DNA of 64,000 bases from Enterobacter sp. R4-368 (GCF_000410515.1 NC_021500.1:868001-932000); one strand, 5' to 3'. Positions 10,633 to 19,919 are shown, counted from the stretch's first letter. Notes: generated by a model not told the origin, from the sequence alone. Numbers and translations are program-made.

Positions 10633-12192
10633 TTACTCTTCTTCGTCGTGAGCAGGTTGCTCTTTAACAATACGGACCAGATCAACACGGTAATCGTTGG
10701 CTTCCATCACGGTGATATGCAACGGTGCCATTTCGAAGGTTTCGCCCACTGGCGGGATTTGCCCTCGCGCGGCAATCACCAGACCCGCCACGGTGGCAAT
10801 GTCTTCGTCTTCATCGATGAAGTTGTCCAGGCCCAGCGTGTGTTGGAGCGCATGCAAGTCTGTGGTGCCTTTCACCAGCCAGACGTCACCATCGGCAACG
10901 ATTTCTGGCGTTTCATCCGCGTCCGGGAATTCACCGGCGATAGCTTCCAGCACGTCCAGCGGCGTTACCAGGCCTTGCACGACACCAAACTCATTGGTGA
11001 CGATAACAAAACTCCCGCGCGCCCGGCGCAATACGGCCAGCAGCTTAATCGGATCCAGCGTCTCCGGCACCACAATCGCCGGTGTTGCCGAAGCGATCGC
11101 CGCAACATCCACGCCCTCTTCCAGCGCCACCAGTATCTCTTTTGCGCGCACAATGCCAATGACTTCATCCAGCTCACCACGGCAAACCGGGAACAAGCTG
11201 TGCGGCGAGGACAGCAGTTGCTGGCGGATCTGTTCAACACCGAGGTTGGCATCCACCCAACTGATATCACCGCGCGGCGTCATAATGCTGCGAAGCGAGC
11301 GTGAGGCCAGCGTTAATACGCCGTTAATCATATAACGCTCTTCTTCCGCAAACGCCCCTTCCGGCACCGGTACTGAAGCCTGGCTATCAGCTTCAATTTG
11401 CGGGTTCGACTGACGGCGGCCGCCCATTAAACGCAGGATGGCATCAGCCGTACGGGCGCGCAGCGGCAGATGCGACTGATGGCGAATAAAGTTGCGGCGC
11501 GCAATCTGGTTAAAGAACTCAATGATGATAGAGAAACCAATCGCCGCGTACAGGTAACCTTTCGGAATATGGAAGCCAAAACCTTCAGCCACCAGGCTCA
11601 AACCAATCATCAGCAGGAAGCTCAGACAGAGCACGACCACCGTGGGATGTTGGTTCACAAAACGCGTCAGCGGTTTTGACGCAAGCAGCATCATTGCCAT
11701 CGCAATAACGACAGCCGCCATCATTACCGGCAGGTGATTGACCATGCCTACTGCGGTGATGACCGCATCGAGTGAGAAGACGGCGTCAAGAATAACGATC
11801 TGCACGACCACTACCCAGAAACTGGCGTAGCCTTTGCCATGCCCGCTGTCATGCTCGCGGTTTTCCAGCCGTTCGTGCAGCTCCGTCGTCGCCTTGAATA
11901 GCAGGAACACACCGCCGAATAACATAATCAGATCGCGCCCGGAGAAGGTGAAATCCCAGACGGAAAAAAGCGGTTGTGTCAGCGTGACCATCCACGAGAT
12001 CAGCGATAACAGCCCCAGTCGCATCACCAACGCGAGCGACAGACCAATGAGACGCGCTTTATCACGCTGTTTCGGCGGCAGTTTGTCGGCAAGGATGGCA
12101 ATAAACACCAGGTTGTCGATACCGAGAACAATTTCCAGAACAACCAGCGTCAATAATCCCGCCCAAATCGAGGGATCCATTAAGAATTCCAT
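10633..12192 (-). CDS. yoaE: TerC/CBS/CorC-domain membrane protein YoaE
   Basis: Inner membrane protein of 519 residues (E. coli 518). The N-terminal 240 residues are a TerC-type seven-helix membrane domain with the acidic intramembrane motifs [12 protein letters not shown] and [12 protein letters not shown] typical of this family. Two CBS repeats follow at about 300-425, then a CorC/HlyC-type transporter-associated domain at about 435-510. TerC relatives such as Alx and MeeF export manganese; for YoaE the substrate is not established. It diverges from manX across 457 bases of control DNA. Confidence 0.92.
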   Translation of the reverse strand: MEFLMDPSIWAGLLTLVVLEIVLGIDNLVFIAILADKLPPKQRDKARLIGLSLALVMRLGLLSLISWMVTLTQPLFSVWDFTFSGRDLIMLFGGVFLLFKATTELHERLENREHDSGHGKGYASFWVVVVQIVILDAVFSLDAVITAVGMVNHLPVMMAAVVIAMAMMLLASKPLTRFVNQHPTVVVLCLSFLLMIGLSLVAEGFGFHIPKGYLYAAIGFSIIIEFFNQIARRNFIRHQSHLPLRARTADAILRLMGGRRQSNPQIEADSQASVPVPEGAFAEEERYMINGVLTLASRSLRSIMTPRGDISWVDANLGVEQIRQQLLSSPHSLFPVCRGELDEVIGIVRAKEILVALEEGVDVAAIASATPAIVVPETLDPIKLLAVLRRARGSFVIVTNEFGVVQGLVTPLDVLEAIAGEFPDADETPEIVADGDVWLVKGTTDLHALQHTLGLDNFIDEDEDIATVAGLVIAARGQIPPVGETFEMAPLHITVMEANDYRVDLVRIVKEQPAHDEEE

Positions 12193-12649
12193 GACAGGCT
12201 CCTGAGAAGAGATGCGTTATTCAGTGTGCACAAACGCACAAATGTGACATTGAACGTCGATGGGAAATGGCGGAAAACGCCGGGCTGCGTGGCACGAGAA
12301 GGCCAAAAAGTGAACTGACGTCGGTGACGATCCATACGGTGGGCTGCTGCCCTATACTCCTGACTCATTAAACGGAGGATAAACATATCAGAGAGACTTT
12401 GGCATTTGCAAAGATTTACCGGAATTTGCAATTTGTGTGGATATTTTGCGCTTCGAAATTTCACGAAGAGGAAACCTAAATTACGGATCTTCATCACATA
12501 AATTATTTTTTCGCTATCTAAAATAATTCCCGAAAGTCATAGGTGTTCTCTTTAACCCTTATCTGAATCGATTCGGTTTACCGTTACCGGGACAGATTCA
12601 CAATACATCAATTAATGGTGTGTTAACGACAAGAAGAAGGAGGTAGCAA
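12193..12649. other. yoaE-manX divergent control region
   Basis: A 457-base AT-rich gap with no supportable gene. It holds the yoaE promoter side, a Mlc/NagC-type operator at 12501-12530, and an untranslated manX leader of about 100 bases that includes the palindrome GAATCGATTC at about 12563-12572 and ends in the strong ribosome binding site GAAGGAGG. Confidence 0.7.
12501..12530 (+). promoter_or_regulatory. Mlc/NagC-type operator upstream of manXYZ
   Basis: An imperfect palindrome, ATTATTTTTTCGC then AAAATAAT, about 120-150 bases before manX. It closely resembles the E. coli manX operator bound by the glucose-responsive repressor Mlc (and more weakly NagC). The match is from memory of the E. 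coli sequence, so it is probable rather than proven. Confidence 0.6.
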
Positions 12650-13612
12650 GTGACCATTGCTATTGTTATAGGCACACATGGTTGGGCTGCGGAACAGTTG
12701 CTCAAAACCGCCGAGATGCTGCTGGGCGAGCAGGAGAACGTCGGTTGGATTGATTTTGTTCCCGGTGAAAATGCGGAAACGTTGATCGAAAAGTACAACG
12801 CACAGCTGGCGAAGCTGGATACCGGCAAAGGTGTGCTGTTTCTCGTTGATACATGGGGCGGCAGTCCGTTTAACGCTGCCAGCCGTATTGTCGTCGATAA
12901 AGAGCATTATGAAGTTATTGCTGGCGTCAATATTCCGATGCTGGTGGAAACACTGATGGCCCGGGATGACAACCCGACGTTTGACGAACTGGTGGCGCTG
13001 GCGGTGGAGACCGGACGTGAAGGTGTGAAAGCGCTGAAAGCACAACCGGTGGCAAAACCCACACCGGCTCCTGTGGCACCGAAAGCGGCAGCACCGGCCA
13101 AACCCATGGGGCCTAATGATTATATGGTTATCGGCCTTGCCCGTATCGATGACCGTCTGATCCATGGCCAGGTTGCTACCCGCTGGACAAAAGAGACTAA
13201 CGTTACGCGTATTATCGTCGTGAGCGACGAAGTGGCAGCAGATAATGTCCGTAAAACTCTGCTGACTCAGGTTGCGCCTCCAGGTGTGACGGCGCATGTC
13301 GTTGATGTCGCCAAAATGGTGCGTGTGTACAACAACCCTAAATACGCGGGCGAGCGCGTGATGCTGTTGTTCACCAATCCGACTGACGTGCTGCGCGTCG
13401 TTGAAGAAGGGGTAAAAATCACCTCCGTCAACATTGGCGGTATGGCTTATCGTCAGGGTAAAACCCAGGTGAATAACGCAGTTTCGGTGGACGAGAAAGA
13501 TATTGCCGCCTTCAGGAAATTGAACGAACGCAATATTGAGCTGGAAGTCCGCAAAGTTTCAAACGATCCGAAACTGAAAATGATGGATTTAATCAGCAAA
13601 GTGGCGAAATAA
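12650..13612 (+). CDS. manX: Mannose PTS EIIAB component ManX
   Basis: Cytoplasmic two-domain phosphotransferase of the mannose/glucose/glucosamine PTS. The EIIA domain (about 1-130) has the phosphorylated His10 in GTHGW. An Ala/Pro/Lys-rich linker (about 131-155) leads to the EIIB domain, whose phosphohistidine is His172 in DDRLIHGQVATRW. It passes phosphate from HPr to sugar bound in ManYZ. The start is GTG with GGAGG 6 bases upstream, the same unusual start as in E. coli. At 320 residues it is 3 shorter than E. coli, the difference lying in the linker. In E. coli the mRNA is also a target of the sRNA SgrS. Confidence 0.98.
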   Translation: MTIAIVIGTHGWAAEQLLKTAEMLLGEQENVGWIDFVPGENAETLIEKYNAQLAKLDTGKGVLFLVDTWGGSPFNAASRIVVDKEHYEVIAGVNIPMLVETLMARDDNPTFDELVALAVETGREGVKALKAQPVAKPTPAPVAPKAAAPAKPMGPNDYMVIGLARIDDRLIHGQVATRWTKETNVTRIIVVSDEVAADNVRKTLLTQVAPPGVTAHVVDVAKMVRVYNNPKYAGERVMLLFTNPTDVLRVVEEGVKITSVNIGGMAYRQGKTQVNNAVSVDEKDIAAFRKLNERNIELEVRKVSNDPKLKMMDLISKVAK

Positions 13613-13675
13613 CCGCGGCGGCCTGATTGACTCAGTTTTCACACTTACGTCTGATTTAGCTATAGGAGAAGTACA

Positions 13676-14476
13676 ATGGAGATTACCACTCTTCAGATTG
13701 TGCTGGTGTTCGTCGTCGCGTGTATTGCCGGTATGGAGTCGATACTCGATGAATTCCAGTTCCACCGTCCGTTGGTGGCATGTACGCTGGTGGGCATCGT
13801 TCTGGGTGATATGAAAACCGGTATTATTATCGGCGGTACGCTGGAAATGATTGCTCTGGGCTGGATGAACATCGGTGCGGCGGTCGCTCCCGATGCGGCG
13901 CTGGCGTCGATTATCTCGACCATTCTGGTCATTGGCGGTCATCAGAGCATCGGTGCCGGTATCGCGCTGGCCATTCCGCTGGCGGCAGCAGGCCAGGTTC
14001 TGACCATTATTGTTCGTACCATTACCGTCGGCTTCCAGCATGCCGCGGATAAGGCAGCCGAAACCGGCAACCTGACGGCACTTTCCTGGATCCACGTCTC
14101 TTCCCTGTTCCTGCAAGCTATGCGTATCGCTATCCCGGCGGTCATTGTCGCTATCTCTGTCGGTACCAGTGAAGTTCAGAGCATGCTGAACGCCATTCCT
14201 GAAGTCGTGACCAGCGGTCTGAATATCGCCGGTGGTATGATCGTGGTGGTAGGTTATGCGATGGTCATCAATATGATGCGCGCAGGCTACCTGATGCCGT
14301 TCTTCTATCTCGGCTTCGTGACGGCGGCATTCACCAATTTCAACCTCGTCTCGCTGGGTGTTATCGGTGCAGTCATGGCGATCCTCTACATTCAGCTCAG
14401 CCCGAAATATAACCGTTCAGCAGGCGGCGCTGCTCCGGCTGCGGGTTCCAACGATCTTGATAACGAACTGGATTAA
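13676..14476 (+). CDS. manY: Mannose PTS EIIC component ManY
   Basis: Integral membrane permease subunit of the mannose PTS, 266 residues, with many hydrophobic segments and the family motif GGTLEMIALGWMNIG. With ManZ it forms the sugar channel, which phages such as lambda and some bacteriocins also exploit. A good ribosome binding site (TAGGAGAAG) precedes the ATG. It lies 63 bases after manX and 12 bases before manZ in one operon. Confidence 0.98.
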   Translation: MEITTLQIVLVFVVACIAGMESILDEFQFHRPLVACTLVGIVLGDMKTGIIIGGTLEMIALGWMNIGAAVAPDAALASIISTILVIGGHQSIGAGIALAIPLAAAGQVLTIIVRTITVGFQHAADKAAETGNLTALSWIHVSSLFLQAMRIAIPAVIVAISVGTSEVQSMLNAIPEVVTSGLNIAGGMIVVVGYAMVINMMRAGYLMPFFYLGFVTAAFTNFNLVSLGVIGAVMAILYIQLSPKYNRSAGGAAPAAGSNDLDNELD

Positions 14477-14488
14477 CAGGTGAACGAC

Positions 14489-15340
14489 ATGGTTGATATG
14501 ACAAAAACTCCGACTGAGAAAAAACTCACCCAGAGTGACATTCGTGGCGTGTTCCTGCGTTCTAACCTGTTCCAGGGGTCATGGAACTTCGAACGCATGC
14601 AGGCATTGGGCTTCTGCTTCTCGATGGTGCCGGCGATTAAACGCCTGTACCCGGAAAATAACGAAGCGCGCCGTCAGGCCATTAAACGTCATCTGGAGTT
14701 CTTTAACACCCATCCGTACGTTGCAGCGCCGGTACTGGGCGTTACGCTGGCAATGGAAGAGCAGCGTGCGAATGGTGCAGAGATCGACGATGGCGCGATT
14801 AACGGTATTAAAGTTGGTCTGATGGGGCCGCTGGCCGGTGTCGGTGACCCGATTTTCTGGGGTACGGTTCGCCCGGTATTTGCAGCGCTCGGAGCAGGGA
14901 TTGCCATGAGCGGTAGCCTGCTCGGGCCACTGCTGTTCTTCGTCTTGTTCAATATCGTCCGTCTGGCAACACGTTATTACGGCGTGGCGTACGGCTACCG
15001 TAAAGGTATCGATATTGTTAAAGATATGGGCGGTGGTTTCCTGCAAAAACTGACCGAGGGGGCGTCAATTCTCGGCCTGTTTGTTATGGGGGCGTTGGTT
15101 AACAAGTGGACGCATGTGAACATTCCACTGGTGGTATCAGAAATTACCGATCAGACCGGTAAAACCAACGTTACGACAGTACAAACCATTCTCGATCAAT
15201 TGATGCCGGGCCTGGTACCGCTGCTGCTGACTTTCGCTTGTATGTGGCTGCTGCGTAAGAAAGTTAACCCGCTGTGGATCATCGTTGGCTTCTTCGTCAT
15301 CGGGATTGTGGGTTACGCTATCGGTCTTCTGGGTCTTTAA
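14489..15340 (+). CDS. manZ: Mannose PTS EIID component ManZ
   Basis: Second membrane subunit of the mannose permease. The start is the ATG of MVDMTKTPTEKKLTQSD, giving 283 residues as in E. coli, with AACAGG 8 bases upstream; a GTG three codons earlier is open but would have no room for a ribosome binding site after manY. The family motif GPLAGVGDPIFWGT and the C-terminal hydrophobic helix are present. It is the last gene of the manXYZ transcription unit before the hairpin at 15354. Confidence 0.97.
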   Translation: MVDMTKTPTEKKLTQSDIRGVFLRSNLFQGSWNFERMQALGFCFSMVPAIKRLYPENNEARRQAIKRHLEFFNTHPYVAAPVLGVTLAMEEQRANGAEIDDGAINGIKVGLMGPLAGVGDPIFWGTVRPVFAALGAGIAMSGSLLGPLLFFVLFNIVRLATRYYGVAYGYRKGIDIVKDMGGGFLQKLTEGASILGLFVMGALVNKWTHVNIPLVVSEITDQTGKTNVTTVQTILDQLMPGLVPLLLTFACMWLLRKKVNPLWIIVGFFVIGIVGYAIGLLGL

Positions 15341-15353
15341 TATGTGATGTGAT

Positions 15354-15380
15354 AACCGGGGGCTTGCCCCCGGTTTTTTT
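15354..15380 (+). terminator. Rho-independent terminator after manZ
   Basis: Stem AACCGGGGG / CCCCCGGTT with a short loop and a run of seven T, just after manZ and before yobD. It probably ends most manXYZ transcripts, with yobD reached by read-through or its own promoter. Confidence 0.85.
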
Positions 15381-15395
15381 ATGTAAGGAGAAACA

Positions 15396-15854
15396 ATGAC
15401 GATTACGGATATCGTATTGGTACTGTTTATCGCCGCCCTGCTGGCTTTCGCCATCTATGATGAATTCATCATGCCACGCCGCAATGGTGCCACGCTCCTG
15501 GCAGTTCCCCTGTTACGCAGAAGCCGTACCGATGGCGCAATTTTTGTCGGCCTACTGGTGATCCTTATCTATAACAACACAGCCAATGGCGGTTCATCAT
15601 TAACCATGTGGTTATTATTTGCCCTGGCTTTGCTGGGTATTTATCTATTCTGGATCCGCGCCCCCAAAATCATCTTTAAAATGCGTGGTTTTTTCTTTGC
15701 TAATGCCTGGATTGAATATAGCCGTATAAAAGAGATGAATTTATCGGAAGATGGTGTGTTAGTGATGCAATTAGAGCAACGACGTTTGCTGATTCGCGTA
15801 CGAAATATCGACGACCTGGAAAAGATCTCAAATGTTTTACTTAAAACTCAGTAA
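15396..15854 (+). CDS. yobD: DUF986 family membrane protein YobD
   Basis: A 152-residue inner membrane protein of the UPF0266/DUF986 family, the E. coli length. Three hydrophobic segments occur in the first 95 residues (about 4-22, 45-62, 67-85), followed by a cytoplasmic tail. A strong AAGGAG precedes the ATG. Its function is unknown; it always follows manZ in relatives, which hints at, but does not prove, a link to sugar uptake. Confidence 0.92.
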   Translation: MTITDIVLVLFIAALLAFAIYDEFIMPRRNGATLLAVPLLRRSRTDGAIFVGLLVILIYNNTANGGSSLTMWLLFALALLGIYLFWIRAPKIIFKMRGFFFANAWIEYSRIKEMNLSEDGVLVMQLEQRRLLIRVRNIDDLEKISNVLLKTQ

Positions 15855-16046
15855 GTTAGCATTTGAGAGGGCGAAAATCGCTCCGCGTAAATAATCATCA
15901 GAGTTATAGCCGTTGCTATATTGATGGGAGATTTACTTATATTTATTAACGTAACTTTCACCAAAAAATCTAAATGCTAATCGTTATCACACGGCAAGCA
16001 ACATTATATATTGCCGTTGTTGTTTTATATTCTCAAAATATGTTAA
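15855..16046 (+). other. yobD-mntP intergenic region
   Basis: AT-rich stretch with no gene. It contains a Fur-like site (15973-15988) and the probable mntP promoter just before the riboswitch. I could not place the -35 and -10 boxes with confidence. Confidence 0.5.
15973..15988 (+). promoter_or_regulatory. Fur-box-like sequence upstream of mntP
   Basis: AATGCTAATCGTTATC matches the core of the Fur consensus AATGATAATCATTATC at 14 of 16 positions. It lies about 70 bases before the riboswitch. Direct evidence is the match only; binding is inferred. Confidence 0.45.
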
Positions 16047-16161
16047 GGTGCGTCCGTCGTTGGGGAGTAGCCGATTTCCACCACCTGGAAATGTACGTGT
16101 CAACATACTCGTTGCAAAACGTGGCGCGTACGGACTGAAATCATCAGTCAGGCGAGACCAT
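16047..16161 (+). ncRNA. yybP-ykoY manganese riboswitch in the mntP leader
   Basis: The 5' leader of mntP carries the hallmarks of this aptamer class: TTGGGGAGTAGCC at its 5' side, GCAAAACGTGG in the middle and GGCGAGACC at its 3' side, with intervening helices. In E. coli the same element turns mntP on when Mn2+ is high. Boundaries are approximate; the expression platform occupies the remaining bases to the mntP start at 16230. Confidence 0.9.
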
Positions 16162-16229
16162 TGGCACATCAACTGCTGTTTACTGGGGGCAGAGATGTGT
16201 TATATGGAATTCCCGGTCAGGACGCTCAC

Positions 16230-16796
16230 ATGAATTTATCTGCCACTCTTCTCCTCGCTTTTGGCATGTCGATGGATGCGTTCGCGGCTTCTATCGGTAA
16301 GGGCGCCACCTTACATAAACCGAAGTTTTCCGAAGCATTGCGCACTGGCCTTATCTTTGGCGTGATTGAAACCCTGACGCCGCTCATTGGCTGGGGGCTG
16401 GGCCTGCTGGCCACAAAATTCGTCCTGGAATGGAACCACTGGATAGCGTTTGTGCTGCTGGTGTTTCTCGGCGGCCGAATGGTGCTTGAGGGAATACGTG
16501 GCGATGACGACTGTGAAGTGGAAACGCCCCATCGTCATGGTTTCTGGTTGCTGGTAACCACCGCAATTGCTACCAGTCTCGACGCGATGGCTGTTGGCGT
16601 TGGCCTCGCGTTCCTGCAAGTCAATATTCTCGCAACTGCGCTGGCGATTGGCTGCGCCACTTTTATTATGTCCACGTTAGGAATAATGATTGGTCGCTTT
16701 ATTGGCCCCTTGCTTGGAAAGCGCGCCGAGATCCTCGGTGGGATCGTACTCATTGGCATTGGCGCGCAGATCTTGTGGAGCCATTTCGCCGCTTAA
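16230..16796 (+). CDS. mntP: Manganese exporter MntP
   Basis: Inner membrane Mn2+ efflux pump of 188 residues, the E. coli length, with six hydrophobic helices in two homologous halves. Each half has a conserved acidic motif: [13 protein letters not shown] near residue 12 and [11 protein letters not shown] near residue 118. The start is set at [16 protein letters not shown]; the frame is open 23 codons upstream, but that stretch lies in the riboswitch expression platform. The gene is controlled by the Mn riboswitch in its leader and overlaps the end of convergent rlmA by 4 bases. Confidence 0.97.
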   Translation: MNLSATLLLAFGMSMDAFAASIGKGATLHKPKFSEALRTGLIFGVIETLTPLIGWGLGLLATKFVLEWNHWIAFVLLVFLGGRMVLEGIRGDDDCEVETPHRHGFWLLVTTAIATSLDAMAVGVGLAFLQVNILATALAIGCATFIMSTLGIMIGRFIGPLLGKRAEILGGIVLIGIGAQILWSHFAA

Positions 16797-17608
16797 CTTT
16801 CCCGCTGTAAACAGTGGATCGTAAAATCGGTCTGGCAGTGAAACTGCTCCATTGCCGCTAACTTTTCCCACACCTCCGGTTTTGCCCGCCAGGCAAAAGG
16901 CGTCATCTGCAATAACGCCACGGCTTGCTGGCCCGTCAATATCATCTCATAAGAGAGCGATCGCTGTTCCAGCAGTTTGAATCCCGCAATATCGCCGCTG
17001 TTTTCCGCGTGTAAATGCACCTCATCATATATGAGCCCCTTAAGTTCCATCAGATGGCGTGGCCCAGGTGATGCAGTGATAACAATACCTTCTGGTTTCA
17101 TTACGCGTGCCAGTTCTTGCGCATTACAGGGCGCATAAATACGCACCAGCCCGTCAATGCAACCATCCTCAAAAGGCAAGCGGTGGCTGGATGCAACACA
17201 AAACATGATCGCCGAATAGCGTTTTGCCGCCGCACGGATCGCCGCTTTTGAAACATCCAGACCTAACATTTGTGCACCATGTCGCTGAGCAATCGCGGCA
17301 AACGCCTGGGTGTAATACCCTTCTCCACAGCCTATATCCAGCACCGCATCGGCTAACGACGGTAGCCGCGCATGCAAAATGTCGCCAATCGCATCACGCA
17401 GTGGCTGGTAATGCCCCGCATCCAGAAAGGCACGGCGCGCCTGCATCATCTCCGCACTGTCACCAGGATCTTTCGAGCGTTTATGCTGAACGGGCAAAAG
17501 ATTGACATACCCCTCTTTCGCAATATCAAACTGATGTCGCTGTGCGCAAAAGAAGGATTTATCTCGACGGTGCAAAGGTTCGTGGCAGAGCGGACAACTG
17601 AAAGCCAT
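16793..17608 (-). CDS. rlmA: 23S rRNA (guanine745-N1)-methyltransferase
   Basis: Methylates N1 of G745 in 23S rRNA hairpin 35. The N-terminal zinc finger is intact (Cys5, Cys8, Cys21, His25), followed by a Rossmann SAM domain with motif [11 protein letters not shown] at about residue 91. It has 271 residues (E. coli 269). It is convergent with mntP, sharing 4 bases. Confidence 0.96.
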   Translation of the reverse strand: MAFSCPLCHEPLHRRDKSFFCAQRHQFDIAKEGYVNLLPVQHKRSKDPGDSAEMMQARRAFLDAGHYQPLRDAIGDILHARLPSLADAVLDIGCGEGYYTQAFAAIAQRHGAQMLGLDVSKAAIRAAAKRYSAIMFCVASSHRLPFEDGCIDGLVRIYAPCNAQELARVMKPEGIVITASPGPRHLMELKGLIYDEVHLHAENSGDIAGFKLLEQRSLSYEMILTGQQAVALLQMTPFAWRAKPEVWEKLAAMEQFHCQTDFTIHCLQRES

Positions 17609-17671
17609 AAAAACTCCGGGGCGTTCTTAAAGGGCGAAAGTGTACCGCCATTTGTTATGCCGTGGAAATTA

Positions 17672-17712
17672 AAAAGCCCCGCACTAAGGCGAGGCTTTAT
17701 GTCTGACATTGA
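17672..17712 (-). terminator. Probable terminator after cspC / before rlmA
   Basis: A stem AAAAAGCCCCGC / GCGAGGCTTT-type hairpin with a T-rich side on the minus strand lies about 40 bases beyond the cspC stop. The pairing is AAGCC(CC)GC with GCGAGGCTT, with one mismatch. Confidence 0.55.
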
Positions 17713-17748
17713 TGCGCTACACGCGCTTCAAGCTCAGGGGTGTCGAAA

Positions 17749-17958
17749 TCAGATAGCAGTTACGTTAACTGCAGCCGGGCCTTTCTGGCCGTCCTGAATT
17801 TCAAACTCAACGTTCTGGCCTTCGGCCAGAGTTTTGAAGCCGTTACCCTGGATCGCAGAGAAGTGTACGAATACATCTTTGCTGCCGTCAGCCGGAGTAA
17901 TGAAACCAAAACCTTTAGACTCGTTGAACCACTTAACTTGACCTTTAATCTTTGCCAT
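17749..17958 (-). CDS. cspC: Cold-shock-like RNA chaperone CspC
   Basis: A 69-residue cold-shock-domain protein with both RNP motifs (KGFGFI, DVFVHF); it appears identical to E. coli CspC. It is made at normal temperature, binds RNA, and in E. coli stabilises rpoS and other stress mRNAs and acts as an antiterminator. The start is at [10 protein letters not shown]; two further in-frame codons upstream are ignored. In E. coli it is cotranscribed with upstream yobF, and here the extended yobF frame overlaps its first 14 bases. Confidence 0.98.
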
Positions 17959-18112
17959 TTGCAAAATTCCTTAATGTATATACTTCGCCCGCAGGCATTG
18001 ACTGAGAAAACTGAGACATTACTGCTTGAGGCACTAATATAAGGTTCGGCAGAGAAGCTGTATTCAACGAAACGTGTTTACTCAGGACTTCTTTACTGAA
18101 AATGCCACACAT
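17945..18112 (-). pseudogene. yobF: yobF, frame-disrupted stress-response small protein
   Basis: The gene upstream of cspC in E. coli encodes a 47-residue heat/stress-induced small protein. Here the first 14 codons (MCGIFSKEVLSKHV) are intact, but one base is missing at about 18067-18071, so the frame changes. The remembered continuation (VEYSFSAEPYISASSSNVSV) is still encoded, in another frame. A second base is missing at about 17998-18002, after which CLRAK and a TAA at 17971-17973 appear in the third frame. Restoring both bases gives exactly 47 codons plus stop. As it stands, translation yields a 55-residue protein with a new C-terminus that ends inside cspC. It may be decay, sequencing error or a functional coupled leader ORF. 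Confidence 0.7.
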
Positions 18113-18623
18113 AAACAGAACTGTACCTCGATTGACCCAAAACGTGTTATCACATAATACGTAAATTATGGCAAGCCATTTTTAAACATGTCTGGATCCG
18201 TCGCACAAATTCAACAGGAACCGAGACTTGTTGTGCACGTTTATGCATAACATTGAACGCTATAACAGACGCTCTGAACACCAATACCAATACTCAAAGC
18301 AGCCAATTTATTACTATAGCTCAATAAGTTCCGTTGCTCCATGTCAGCTCCCTCCCCGCTATGCATATAGCGTATATCGTAAGAACTTTTTGCGCATACT
18401 TATGCTTTTTTCTAAGACTAGGAAGATTCTTAAACAAATATACGCATCGGAGAAACTATTACCTTAAACCGGTATGGATATTTCTTGTGCAAATAAGCAA
18501 AGTTGTGCACCAAAATAATGAAATTATGATGACACTGCCTCATAAAAAGGCAAAGAAAACGTTTCGATATAAATAAAACAACATGATTATAAAAGAACTC
18601 ATCTTTTTGGAGGAGAGGCTGAA
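18113..18623. other. Long AT-rich gap between yobF-cspC and the MBL-fold gene
   Basis: About 510 bases with no supportable gene. The minus strand here must carry the yobF-cspC promoter and leader. I see the palindrome TTATGCATAA at 18241-18250, two copies of GTTGTGCAC (about 18230 and 18503) and GCTATGCATATAGC at 18359-18372. Short open frames on the plus strand have no family resemblance. Confidence 0.6.
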
Positions 18624-19613
18624 TTAACAAAAGGGCAAATACTGCCCAATTTTTAAGATCCGAAAGTTATCATTCTCTGCTGCCGTTTCGGTTAATGCTC
18701 GCTGTAACTCTGTTACAGGCTCATCAAGCGATTCGTCCGCCAGCTCAAATACACCCCAATGAATGGGAATCGCAAGTGGTGCCCCCAGTTGTTGCCAAAG
18801 CGCGACAGCGCTTTGTGGATCCATATGATTCATTGCCATAAACCAGCGTGGCGCATAAGCCCCAATCGGCAGCGCGATAATATCCAGTTGACCTAATCGT
18901 TGAGGAATAGTGAGCAATTCTGGCGTGTAACCTGTATCACCAGCAAACCAAAAACGCTGCGTGGATGATTCAATGACCCAGCCGCACCACAGCGAGCGAT
19001 TGCGATCCCACAAAGTGCGCATGCTCCAATGTTGTGCAGGCACCGCGGTGTAGGTCATTCCCTGAAATGTAAAACTTTGCCACCAGTCTAACTCAGTAAC
19101 ATGCTGCGCACCGCGACGACTAAGCCAATCGCCCACCCCCAGAGGCACAAAGAAATGCACATCCGGAAAGCGACGCAGCAGCGCACGCACCGTCCACGCA
19201 TCCAGGTGATCGTAGTGGTTGTGGGAAATTAAGATCGCGTCCAGTTGCGGAATGTCGGCAATCGCGAGTGCTGGCGGTGTACACCGCTGAGGACCCGCAA
19301 AACTAACAGGTGAAGCACGGTGGGAAAAGACGGGATCGGTGAGGAGATATTGGCCCTGCAGGCGCAAGAGCATACTGGCATGGCCTAACCACCAGAGGCC
19401 ATCATCATCACCAATAATATTGGCTTTTTGCCACCACTGTTCGATAAACCCCGGGTAACCACTGGAGGGTGGTCTGGGAAGCCCGGCGGCTTTGCGCTCT
19501 TTCCGCCAGCGCTTAACATCTCCGGCTTGATGGGCGACAGAGGCCGAATGGTTAAAACCTTCCGGCGTGTGGTGCGAGATTGCAGGGTTATACCAGGGGT
19601 TTCTCCACGCCAT
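18624..19613 (-). CDS. MBL-fold metallo-hydrolase (NAPE-PLD/RomA-like)
   Basis: A 329-residue metallo-beta-lactamase-fold protein. The metal site is complete: the HxHxDH motif ISHNHYDHLDAW at about residue 130, GDTGYT at about 225, and a distal His in PIHWGVFELADE at about 285. The Trp-rich first half (DGLWWLGHASMLLRL, LLTDPVFSHRASPV) is typical of the NAPE-phospholipase-D-like/RomA/UlaG branch, whose members act on phosphodiester or lactone bonds. The substrate is unknown here. There is no signal peptide. It lies 18 bases after yebO on the same strand, so it probably shares the mgrB-yebO transcript. E. coli K-12 has no gene at this position. Confidence 0.85.
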   Translation of the reverse strand: MAWRNPWYNPAISHHTPEGFNHSASVAHQAGDVKRWRKERKAAGLPRPPSSGYPGFIEQWWQKANIIGDDDGLWWLGHASMLLRLQGQYLLTDPVFSHRASPVSFAGPQRCTPPALAIADIPQLDAILISHNHYDHLDAWTVRALLRRFPDVHFFVPLGVGDWLSRRGAQHVTELDWWQSFTFQGMTYTAVPAQHWSMRTLWDRNRSLWCGWVIESSTQRFWFAGDTGYTPELLTIPQRLGQLDIIALPIGAYAPRWFMAMNHMDPQSAVALWQQLGAPLAIPIHWGVFELADESLDEPVTELQRALTETAAENDNFRILKIGQYLPFC

Positions 19614-19631
19614 CTCGCACTCCCGGTCTGG

Positions 19632-19919
19632 CTAGCGCTCTGCGACCAGGCGAATGAAATCATCATCGCCTTTTTGTTGCGCTTTTACTGGCTCAACCGC
19701 TTCTTCTTTTTCAGGTTCATTTGACTCGCACAGCCGGCGCAGCAAGGCATTTTGTCGTTTTTGCTGATCCAGCAGAGCTTCGAGTAACTCGATTTGTTCA
19801 TTCGTACGTGAACTGGCACGATTGATAAAGAACCACAAAACCAGACCGACAAGCAGAACCACCAAAGAAAGGACTATGGACGCAAGGTTGATCGCGCCTG
19901 AATTTAATACTTCGTTCAT
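19632..19919 (-). CDS. yebO: Single-pass membrane protein YebO
   Basis: A 95-residue inner membrane protein, the E. coli length. One transmembrane helix at about 13-33 (LVVLLVGLVLWFFI) is followed by a predicted coiled coil (about 38-70, EQIELLEALLDQQKRQNALL) and an acidic tail. The start is MNEVLNSG; nine further in-frame codons upstream lack similarity. Function unknown. It sits between mgrB and the MBL-fold gene on the same strand. Confidence 0.93.
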   Translation of the reverse strand: MNEVLNSGAINLASIVLSLVVLLVGLVLWFFINRASSRTNEQIELLEALLDQQKRQNALLRRLCESNEPEKEEAVEPVKAQQKGDDDFIRLVAER

